Source of the DNA: Bacteroidota bacterium
GTDB taxonomy: Bacteria; Bacteroidota; Ignavibacteria; Kryptoniales; JAKASW01
Assembly (NCBI GenBank): GCA_021825585.1
Contig: JAKAGT010000010.1
Coordinates: 62,001-126,000 of the forward strand
Length of the DNA stretch: 64,000 nt
Direction of reading: 5' to 3'
Below the pieces are notes generated by a model. That model was not told where the DNA came from. It ran no database searches and was given only the letters and a program-made list of their open reading frames with translations. Position numbers and translations under genes: made by a program. Below, one piece after another: positions 57,093 to 64,000 of this stretch (position 1 is its first letter; every line of letters starts with the position of its first letter).

Positions 57093-58571
57093 TCACATGC
57101 AAAACCTGAACGATGTCTGCGGCACATCATTCTCGGGTACGTACATAAGTATGTCTGCAGCCCGACGGACTGCATGTATCGTCACGGGTTCGCCGACGAC
57201 GAACTCCCCGTCGTTCCATGCCAGTTTCGATAAGCCCAGGATTTCTTCGGCGAGCTTTAACGGCGCAGTCTCAGATTTATGGCTGAAAAACTCCAACGGG
57301 CGAGGGACATAGAGACCCGGGTAGGTCTGGAGAAAATTCACACTACCCTGGAGATAGATGAGTCCACGCTTCTCCTCAAGCTGAAGGAACGTACCGCGGA
57401 GGGGCGGATAAGTGGATTCACGAAACAGGCGAGTCATCGACCGCGAGACGCTAAGCAGGTCCAAATGACCGATCCTTTCCTCTTTTGCCGCCGATTCGAA
57501 TCCCTCAAGTTCACCGCCGCTCATCTCGGATGTCATGTGCACGACAACGCGCCCCGGAATACTCTTGTGCTCCCTCCTGTAAGCTTCGATGATACTTATA
57601 AACAACGCGCGGGAATCATCGATAGAGAGATGCGGGGCATTGTCATCCCCCCCATGCTCTGCTTTCCCTCCCCTTATTATTCTTCCTTCTCCCATCTCGT
57701 TGAAAATCAGCGCGATTCCTGTAAGAGTATCTTCACCGTCCAATTTTCTGTATGAACCGATCCCAACATAGCATGTCGATCCGCTCAGCGGATCCTGATG
57801 GAGTTTCCACGGGACGCCGCCGGCTTTATAGTACAGCGGCACATAAAAGCTCCACGCGCGGGTCGCTTCGTCAAGAAGACTTGCATCAGCTTGCACCTTC
57901 CTCATCGAACCACGGGTTCGCTGCCCGACGTAAATATGAGGAAGTACAGGTAGAATCGGAACGCCGAGCTGCATGCCTTTGGCTTTGAGGACGTCTTCAA
58001 ATCGAGGTATCCGATTTCCCGCTCCCTCATTGTTGACGCGGATCCTCTCATCGATTTCAATTGCGTCCGGACGATACGCCCCCCTATGGCCATAATCCAA
58101 CGCGTCCAAAAGGTTGCGCGGAGGAGCAATTATCAGAACTGACGGATTAGCCTTGGAAGCAATATCCCTTGCTCCTTCAAGGAAAACCGCAGCCGACTCA
58201 TCGATAAGTCCACTGGAACTAGAAGAAGCAACAAGTCCATCAATCACCCTGTTGGGTATTGCGACGCACCACTTGTCGCTGTGTTCCAGAGTTGATTTGA
58301 AACATGACCGTTCCGAGAAGCCGGGGAATGCCGGGTACAGGTTGTGCAAGCGGCTTTGCTTCCCTTCTATAACTGTTTTTCCGCGTTCCAGCCAATCACG
58401 CAACTTCTCAATAGTCTCGCTCGTTCCGACAATGCCGACTCGTATTTTTGCAGGAGCTGTTCCCCTCCCGGCGTCAAGCGGACCATACTGCATCAGGCCA
58501 AACTTGGCGTCGATGTGAGTTCCACCACCGCCGAACTCCAGTTCAGGATCAGGTAAAGAGTCGATTCTCAT
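57093..58571 (-). CDS. Short prokaryotic Argonaute (MID-PIWI, catalytically inactive)
   Basis: A 492-residue protein, the length of short pAgos, with no PAZ or N domain. Family signs are the opening PELEFGGGGTHIDAKFGLMQ with YGPLD, the MID/PIWI junction GGVPWKLH at 251-258, and the end LSKLAWNDGEFVVGEPVTIH with AADILMYVP. The PIWI positions that hold catalytic aspartates in long pAgos read GIGSY (271-275) and TSEMSGGE (347-354), so it should not cut targets itself. Such proteins use guide nucleic acid to sense invader DNA and activate the partner effector. The start is two bases after the partner gene stop, with AAGGAGGTG before it. Confidence 0.9.
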   Translation of the reverse strand: MRIDSLPDPELEFGGGGTHIDAKFGLMQYGPLDAGRGTAPAKIRVGIVGTSETIEKLRDWLERGKTVIEGKQSRLHNLYPAFPGFSERSCFKSTLEHSDKWCVAIPNRVIDGLVASSSSSGLIDESAAVFLEGARDIASKANPSVLIIAPPRNLLDALDYGHRGAYRPDAIEIDERIRVNNEGAGNRIPRFEDVLKAKGMQLGVPILPVLPHIYVGQRTRGSMRKVQADASLLDEATRAWSFYVPLYYKAGGVPWKLHQDPLSGSTCYVGIGSYRKLDGEDTLTGIALIFNEMGEGRIIRGGKAEHGGDDNAPHLSIDDSRALFISIIEAYRREHKSIPGRVVVHMTSEMSGGELEGFESAAKEERIGHLDLLSVSRSMTRLFRESTYPPLRGTFLQLEEKRGLIYLQGSVNFLQTYPGLYVPRPLEFFSHKSETAPLKLAEEILGLSKLAWNDGEFVVGEPVTIHAVRRAADILMYVPENDVPQTSFRFCM

Positions 58572-58573
58572 TT

Positions 58574-59941
58574 CTACACCTCCTTCCCCTCAAACGGCAG
58601 AAATGAGTCTCCAGGTACACTGCTGTAACTTCTATCAGCATCGGGGTTGCGCTCGCTCCATTCGGAATCGCTGATCCCGACATTAGATTCCAGTTTGATC
58701 AGCCTGCCGAACCTGAGCATCCCCTCGCTCTTATTGAACAGATCACGCTGGGCGCTCATCATATCGGCCCAGAACAACAAGGCGCTAAGCACAGTCCTGT
58801 TGCCTTCCGATCTTTTCATTGCTCTCAAGCGTTCCTCGTGGAAGCGCTCAAGGTTTTTACCGTCCTTTGTGAACCTGTATGTCGGCGTTACTTCCAGGTA
58901 CCATTTTCCGTCGAGCCGCCGGAATTGTCCCCTGAAAGCCATATGCCTCAGCCACTTATAGTCGTGATTCCTTCCTTTTCCCTCATATTTTGTTACGGTA
59001 GAAATCCTGCTCTGATGTCTCAACGATCTGTATGACACCTTCACGGTGCCCTCTTCCAGAGACCCGGCGTATGCGAAACAATCCTCGTCCGGCCAGTATT
59101 TGATGTTGTCGTTCTGGCAATATTGCAGAGCCTGATTGCAGAGTTGAACGAACTCCCGCTGTCTGGTCGAGTCGCCTGAGTTAGCCCATTCTGCTGCAGG
59201 ATAAGCCTTCACCGTCCCGGCAACACAAACATTTGACCATGCGCGGGTTGATAGGTTATGAAACGAAACGATCTGCCCGTCGCGCAATAACCATGCACCG
59301 CTGACGTCTCGGTCCTTTCCCTGCAATGCCCCCCACACTTCCCATGTCTTTCTGAGTTCGGTTTTTGCGATGTAAATACTGGGAGGATAGCCGTCTAAAG
59401 GCAACAGGTTTGAAATGAGATTTTCTGTCTTCGGCACCGGGGCCAAATACAGTCCCGAATCAACCGACTCCCCTACCCTTATGAGCTCGTGGAAGGACTC
59501 GGGGACAAATTTGCAGGAGCTCTTAACGAAATGTACACGTGTGTCGGATGCGTCCGCCCGGTTATTGAAGTACCCCTTTACATCGATCCAGTAAGCCTCT
59601 TTGGTTGACGGCCTGGTTACCACTAAAATAACCGGCATGTTACCGCTCATCCAATAATTTAACTCGCTCTTCTGGCAGAGATAATCGAATGAATCGGGAT
59701 CTTCATTCACAAATTCAGACACGTGCCTGGCCTGTACGGCTATAGTGGTTCCGAACGATCGACCTGTACCACTATCGAAAAACTCGATATATCCGTCGAT
59801 CCCGACTTCACCAGCGCCGGACGATATCCATCGCGAGTGCATTTGGAGCACGACATTCTCGACGAGATTCAATCCCTTCCGACCGAGGATTCCCGGTTTG
59901 GACATTGTGCTGCGTTTGACCGCCTTACGAAGTCTCTTCAT
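58574..59941 (-). CDS. DREN-APAZ effector (DUF4365 nuclease plus APAZ-like domain), SPARDA partner
   Basis: A 455-residue protein. The N-terminal DUF4365-type PD-(D/E)xK domain (about 20-165) shows GIDGYIEFFD (D49) and TTIAVQARH (Q70-A-R72). The usual family motif ends Q-x-K, so R72 replaces the expected lysine. The C-terminal part (about 190-455) takes the place of an APAZ domain, which binds the short Argonaute. The gene directly precedes the Argonaute with a two-base gap, the SPARDA arrangement, where the activated complex degrades DNA and RNA without specificity and kills or halts the cell. A later start at 59905 (MSKPGILGRKG) is possible. The APAZ call rests mainly on context. Confidence 0.83.
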   Translation of the reverse strand: MKRLRKAVKRSTMSKPGILGRKGLNLVENVVLQMHSRWISSGAGEVGIDGYIEFFDSGTGRSFGTTIAVQARHVSEFVNEDPDSFDYLCQKSELNYWMSGNMPVILVVTRPSTKEAYWIDVKGYFNNRADASDTRVHFVKSSCKFVPESFHELIRVGESVDSGLYLAPVPKTENLISNLLPLDGYPPSIYIAKTELRKTWEVWGALQGKDRDVSGAWLLRDGQIVSFHNLSTRAWSNVCVAGTVKAYPAAEWANSGDSTRQREFVQLCNQALQYCQNDNIKYWPDEDCFAYAGSLEEGTVKVSYRSLRHQSRISTVTKYEGKGRNHDYKWLRHMAFRGQFRRLDGKWYLEVTPTYRFTKDGKNLERFHEERLRAMKRSEGNRTVLSALLFWADMMSAQRDLFNKSEGMLRFGRLIKLESNVGISDSEWSERNPDADRSYSSVPGDSFLPFEGKEV

Positions 59942-60325
59942 CTGCCACCGCCCTTACTCCGCTTATGCATGTTGGCTGTCCTTGACGAACCACTTTACTT
60001 GAACCTAAGTGTTTTGGAAAAGAGAATCAAATCGACGGGAAGAAGACGCTTTTCCACATAACGAACCGGCCTTCTCTCGGCCTTACGCATGTCCTGCATC
60101 ATGGAACCCGGCGGGAGAAAGGGACTTCGATTGTCCTCACCTTCAAGGGATTACCGGCCAGCCCACCCGCAGGACAGGTCTCGTCATATTTGCCCTTTCC
60201 TGCCCGTTTGTGATGTTGCAATTGTTCTCTCCCTTCTTTATCCTCATGCAGATTGAGAACCAGGTCACCCAGATCAGCCTTCGAATGATTAGATCGATTA
60301 AACATCCAAGAAGCGGCACATCCCG
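59942..60325. other. Divergent intergenic region
   Basis: 384 bases between the start of the SPARDA operon (minus) and the cytochrome gene (plus). It should contain both promoters. I see no confident promoter motif, RNA or gene; the frame at 60009-60329 has no family resemblance. Confidence 0.45.
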
Positions 60326-61549
60326 ATGAGTACGCGCATTATCATTGTAGTTGTGCTACTCTTCACCACATCGGCTTACGCGCAGTCTCCGCACGGCAGG
60401 AAATTCACGCTCGATTGTTCCTACTGCCACCTCCCTACTGGCTGGAACATTTTGCGGAAGGACATGAAGTTCGATCACAACGAAACTCCGTTCAAACTCA
60501 CCGGACAGCACACCTTGCTGGGCTGCCGGTCATGTCACACCTCACTGGTGTTTTCAGATGCGAGCCCGGACTGCAATTCATGTCACGAGGACGTCCATCA
60601 TGGCAGCGTCGGTTCTAATTGCTCCGGATGCCATTCAACAACCGCCTGGATTATTCCGAACGAGATTCTCTTACATCAAAGAACACGATTCCCTTTGGTG
60701 GGAGCGCATCAGATCGCAGATTGTTCGGCATGCCATAGCGGCTACTCAGGATTGTATTTTCCCCCGATCAACGTGCAATGTGTAAATTGTCACTCCAATG
60801 AATACTACGCGACAACTTCACCTAACCATGTCGCGGCAGGATTTTCCACCCGATGCCAGGAGTGTCACAATATAGCCGACATAACCTGGGCGGCAAGCAG
60901 CTTCGACCACAGCTTCTTCCCCCTTGTGGGCGGCCACAACATCCAGAATTGTTACGCATGTCACACGAAGGGAAGCGATTTCAAAGGGCTATCGACGAGT
61001 TGTTACAGCTGTCACCAGAAGGATTACGTCGCGACGTCGAATCCCAGCCACACGACCCTTGGATTCTCGACTGTTTGCTCCGCCTGCCACACCACAAACC
61101 CCGGCTGGAAACCGGCTACCTTTTCAATCCACAGCAATTACTATGTATTAGCCGGAGCTCACACCTCGCTGACCTGCGATCAATGCCATAACGGGAATTA
61201 CGCTTCGGCTCCGACGACCTGCTATGGATGCCACAAAAGCGATTACGACGGCACGACAAACCCGGCGCATGCGGCAGCCGGATTTCCTACCGACTGCACT
61301 CAATGCCATTCCCAGACGGCATGGACGCCCTCCACATTCGACCACACTTCGTTTTTTCCGCTAACTGGAAGCCATGACGTCTCCTGCTCTACCTGCCACA
61401 CAAACAGCGCCAACTTCTCACAGTTTTCCTGCACAGCCGCATGCCACAGTGAGGCAGAGACTGATCCCCGTCACAGCGACGTCAGAAATTACGTTTACAG
61501 TCCGACATCATGCTACAGCTGCCATGCAAATGGGAGAGGAGGCGACTAG
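60326..61549 (+). CDS. Periplasmic multihaem cytochrome c (15 CxxCH motifs)
   Basis: 407 residues with a signal peptide (IIIVVVLLFTTSAYAQ). I count fifteen CxxCH haem-binding motifs (CSYCH, CRSCH, CNSCH, CSGCH, CSACH, CVNCH, CQECH, CYACH, CYSCH, CSACH, CDQCH, CYGCH, CTQCH, CSTCH, CYSCH) and one CxxxCH (CTAACH) near the C terminus. A repeating unit of about 55-60 residues is seen (FDHSFFPLVGGHNIQNCYAC / FDHTSFFPLTGSHDVSCSTC). It would carry electrons in the periplasm or to the cell exterior. No oxidoreductase or outer-membrane conduit gene is adjacent. Its haems need reduced cysteines, a role the DsbD protein could serve. Confidence 0.92.
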   Translation: MSTRIIIVVVLLFTTSAYAQSPHGRKFTLDCSYCHLPTGWNILRKDMKFDHNETPFKLTGQHTLLGCRSCHTSLVFSDASPDCNSCHEDVHHGSVGSNCSGCHSTTAWIIPNEILLHQRTRFPLVGAHQIADCSACHSGYSGLYFPPINVQCVNCHSNEYYATTSPNHVAAGFSTRCQECHNIADITWAASSFDHSFFPLVGGHNIQNCYACHTKGSDFKGLSTSCYSCHQKDYVATSNPSHTTLGFSTVCSACHTTNPGWKPATFSIHSNYYVLAGAHTSLTCDQCHNGNYASAPTTCYGCHKSDYDGTTNPAHAAAGFPTDCTQCHSQTAWTPSTFDHTSFFPLTGSHDVSCSTCHTNSANFSQFSCTAACHSEAETDPRHSDVRNYVYSPTSCYSCHANGRGGD

Positions 61550-61580
61550 TTCAGCCGGTCCGGCGACCAATCCGCTCTCC

Positions 61581-62717
61581 TCATTTCGATTCGAGTTTTT
61601 CGATCAACGTGAGAATTTCATCACCCGTGTTGTAGAAGTGCGGAGAGACTCTTACGACGCCCTGACGGACGGCAACTTCTATCCTTGCCTTCGCGAGATT
61701 GGCCGCGTAAGCCCCGGCATTTTGAACCAGTATGGACACTATTCCCGCTCGTTCTTTCCTGTCGCCCTCCACGTAAGCCTTCATTCCCATCGACCTGAGA
61801 CCTTTTATCAGCTCGTCGCTCAGATCGAGCACATGCTCCTCAATCTTCTCAATCCCCACTTCAAGAAGCGTCCCCAAAGATTCGTGAAGACTGGTTATGC
61901 CTATGTAATTCAGGGTGCCGTTCTCATACCTGCGTGCGGTATCGTCGAGATCGAGACGGTATTTCGTAAATTCACTGAAAAAGTTTTTTATACTCGTCCA
62001 CCCGAGGTATGCCTGCCGGAGCCTGGCCTGTGTTTCGCTGGATATGAATGCAAACGCAATCCCCTGTGGAGACAACAGCCACTTCTGGCCGCCGGTAGCA
62101 AGGAAGTCTATTTTCATCCCGTCAACGTCGATCGGCACTACACCGGCAGACTGAATTGCATCGACTGAGAAAATGATTCCGCGCCTCCTGCACATTTCTC
62201 CGATTGCATACAAGTCGGCCCTGTACCCGGTCAGGAATTGTACGTGGCTTATCGAAAGCAGCCTCGTGCGGGACGTAATTTTTTCCTCGATGTCCTCGAC
62301 GAGAATTTTCCCGCCACGGTTCCTGACAAAATCGATTTCAACTCCGAGACGTTTCAGATTAAGAAAAGGATAGACATTTGCCGGGAACTCAATGTCATCT
62401 AGAATTACTCTGTCCCCCTGCTTCCATTCAAGGCCGGCAGCGAGCAAATTGATCGCGTTTGTCGTATTGTCGTAGAAGGCAATTCTGTCCGGGGTAGTAT
62501 TCAGCAATCTCGACGCAAGGGATCTTGTTTCGATGAGTATCGGTTGGAACAATTCATAGTTGTCGATATGCGTCTCGCTCCGCTCGTGCAGATACCTATC
62601 CACAGCTGCGACAACTTTTGTCGATAACGGACCGGTTGCCGCGTGATTCAGATAGATGGTCCCTGCCTGCACTACCGGGAAGAGTTCGCGGTACCTGTTT
62701 ATATCGTACTTCAACAT
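61581..62717 (-). CDS. Class V aminotransferase (cysteine desulfurase/selenocysteine lyase-like)
   Basis: A 378-residue PLP enzyme. It shows IYLNHAATGPLSTKV near residue 21, substrate-binding TTNAINLLAAGL near 85, the PLP aspartate and pocket SVDAIQSAGVVPIDV near 184 and the Schiff-base lysine K212 in ATGGQKWLLSPQG. The family includes cysteine desulfurases, isopenicillin-N-epimerase-like enzymes and kynureninases. I see no active-site cysteine loop that would settle on a desulfurase. The start at 62715-62717 is chosen because upstream translation overlaps the permease gene without homology. It lies 62 bases downstream of the permease, probably one operon. Confidence 0.88.
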   Translation of the reverse strand: MLKYDINRYRELFPVVQAGTIYLNHAATGPLSTKVVAAVDRYLHERSETHIDNYELFQPILIETRSLASRLLNTTPDRIAFYDNTTNAINLLAAGLEWKQGDRVILDDIEFPANVYPFLNLKRLGVEIDFVRNRGGKILVEDIEEKITSRTRLLSISHVQFLTGYRADLYAIGEMCRRRGIIFSVDAIQSAGVVPIDVDGMKIDFLATGGQKWLLSPQGIAFAFISSETQARLRQAYLGWTSIKNFFSEFTKYRLDLDDTARRYENGTLNYIGITSLHESLGTLLEVGIEKIEEHVLDLSDELIKGLRSMGMKAYVEGDRKERAGIVSILVQNAGAYAANLAKARIEVAVRQGVVRVSPHFYNTGDEILTLIEKLESK

Positions 62718-62779
62718 ATCAGTCCTTATGATTGAGTTCTCAAACTGGATCAGGCCTCCGTTCCCAGTCAAGCCTGCGA

Positions 62780-64000
62780 TCAGGTGGAAACAGCACTTTT
62801 TCTTTTCCAATAATAGTAGATGGGAACACCGAGGGAAATGAATGCAAGCCCCGCGAACGACTGGAGCGGCGCGGTAACAAGTGTATTGATGACGAACCAC
62901 GAGGCGACTGCCACAAAGAAGAGCGTCGTGTAGGGATAGCCCGGCGTTTTATACGGACGATCAAGTTCTTTCATCTTTCTCCTGAAGACAAATACCGAAG
63001 CGGCAGTGAGCGCGAAGAATATCCAGTCCGCAAATATCGCGTAAGTTATAAGCTGAAGGAAGTTGCCCGAGAAAAGAAGGACGATTACCCAGGCGGACTG
63101 GAAAATGATAGAATAAGTCGGCGTATGATATTTCGGATGGATGTATGCCGTTTTCCTGAAGAACACGCCGTCTTCGGCCATTGCATAATAAATCCTCGGG
63201 GCGCTGAGTGTATAGATGCCTGCCGTTCCGAATGTGGAGATGATGATGGCGACAGAGATCAACGTCCCGCCCGCGGGTCCTAGGAAACTCTGTGCCGCAT
63301 CGGCGGCAACGCGGGTCGACGACGAGATACTCGCGACCGGTAGAAGATGCAGGTACACCAGGTTGATAGACACATAGGCTGCAACGACCAATAGAGTACC
63401 GGCAATTATTGAAATCGGAAGGCTTTTCCTCGGATCTCTCGCCTCCCCGGCGAGAAAGGTGGCATGCTGCCAACCGCCGTAAGTCCAGAGCACTCCCACC
63501 ATTGCGATTGCGATCGAACTGCCCAAGTGGCCGGAGATGCTCTTCGGGATGAAGGGTACGAAAGAGCTGGCGTTTGAACTCCCGAGTAGGAACCCGAACA
63601 CGACCAGGCCGGCGATGGCAGCAACTTTCAGCACAGTGAAAATGCCGGCAAATGTGCCACCGAGTTTGACGCCGAAATAGTTCACACCTGTCAGGAAGAC
63701 AATCCCGGCCACGGCCACGATCTTTATGCCTGCCGCAGAAAGATGTACAAAGTATCCGAGATACGATGCATAGACGAGCGCGATGGCAGCGAGGCCGCCT
63801 GTATTCACGACAACGAAGTATGCCCAGCCGTAAAGAAACCCCCAGAGTCCTCCGTATGCTCTGGCGAGGTACACGTACACGCCGCCGGCATCCGGCATCA
63901 TCCCGCCGAGTTCAGCGTAAGTCAGGGCGCCGCAAAGGGCCGTCACCCCTCCCAACACCCATACAGACACTATCAGCAGCGGCGACGGCAGCTCGCGGGC
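62780..64000 (-). CDS. APC-family amino acid permease, C-terminal part (start beyond window edge)
   Basis: The visible 406 residues run in frame to the right edge, so the N terminus is missing (probably the first one or two helices). Typical LAT/APC motifs are seen: VWVLGGVTALCGALTYAELG, MMPDAGGVYVYLARAYGGLW, WTYGGWQHATFLAGEARDPR and a C-terminal RRKMKELDRPYKTPGYPYTT. About ten hydrophobic helices remain. It would import an amino acid or exchange amino acids at the inner membrane. The gene leads into the class V aminotransferase, which hints at an amino acid substrate for both. Confidence 0.92.
   Translation of the reverse strand, partial: ARELPSPLLIVSVWVLGGVTALCGALTYAELGGMMPDAGGVYVYLARAYGGLWGFLYGWAYFVVVNTGGLAAIALVYASYLGYFVHLSAAGIKIVAVAGIVFLTGVNYFGVKLGGTFAGIFTVLKVAAIAGLVVFGFLLGSSNASSFVPFIPKSISGHLGSSIAIAMVGVLWTYGGWQHATFLAGEARDPRKSLPISIIAGTLLVVAAYVSINLVYLHLLPVASISSSTRVAADAAQSFLGPAGGTLISVAIIISTFGTAGIYTLSAPRIYYAMAEDGVFFRKTAYIHPKYHTPTYSIIFQSAWVIVLLFSGNFLQLITYAIFADWIFFALTAASVFVFRRKMKELDRPYKTPGYPYTTLFFVAVASWFVINTLVTAPLQSFAGLAFISLGVPIYYYWKRKSAVST

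Noticed and set aside
60009-60329. 106-codon frame upstream of the cytochrome gene
   Set aside because: No family resemblance and it overlaps the probable promoter region and the cytochrome start.

Overview
The window comes from a Bacteroidota-type bacterium, most likely the Ignavibacteria/Kryptonia side of the Bacteroidetes-Chlorobi group. This is inferred from secreted proteins carrying the 'QNYPNPFNPTT.I.Y' type IX secretion (T9SS) C-terminal sorting signal, from sensor kinases with Reg_prop/Y_Y_Y propellers, and from a base composition near 50-53% G+C in sampled lines. No rRNA or taxonomic marker is present, so the placement is tentative.

Layout. 1-9.2 kb: the start of an ABC ATPase gene, then a sigma/anti-sigma/CpxP-like/adaptor operon feeding two tandem, highly similar RND efflux permeases. 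9.5-12.9 kb: metabolism and repair (kbl, nfo, anmK). 13-19 kb: two large hybrid histidine kinases flanking tRNA-Gly(CCC) and tRNA-Val(TAC). 19.7-21.9 kb: a DsbD-family thiol-disulfide reductase. 22.1-33.2 kb: a defence island on the minus strand. Read in transcription order it holds a DUF2130 nuclease-like protein, a GajA-like OLD ATPase/TOPRIM protein and a GajB-like UvrD helicase, all three overlapping. These are followed by a type III restriction-modification set (mod, a BRO-N gene, a GxxExxY gene, res). Imperfect palindromic repeats of 84-194 bp lie in each gap of the type III set and upstream of the DUF2130 gene. I saw none elsewhere in the window.

34-47 kb: envelope proteins, namely beta-barrels, two lipoproteins, an FN3 protein and a 1,828-residue surface protein, several of them overlapping or closely spaced. 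47.2-52.4 kb: three T9SS cargo genes in a row. The sorting domain is intact in one, frameshifted in one at a heptanucleotide repeat, and cut by an in-frame TAG in the third. 52.6-56.4 kb: a NarL-type regulator and its propeller-type histidine kinase. 57.1-59.9 kb: a second defence locus, a short prokaryotic Argonaute preceded by a DUF4365(DREN)-APAZ-like nuclease gene, matching the SPARDA architecture. 60.3-64 kb: a multihaem cytochrome c with 15 CxxCH motifs, a class V aminotransferase and the C-terminal part of an APC-family amino acid permease.

The strongest candidates for new biology are the DUF2130-GajA-GajB three-gene operon, the palindromic repeat family that surrounds and even supplies the start codon of the GxxExxY nuclease-like gene, the SPARDA locus with an apparent active-site substitution, and the slippage-prone heptamer in a T9SS sorting signal. 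Family assignments were made by motif reading only; no database search was run.
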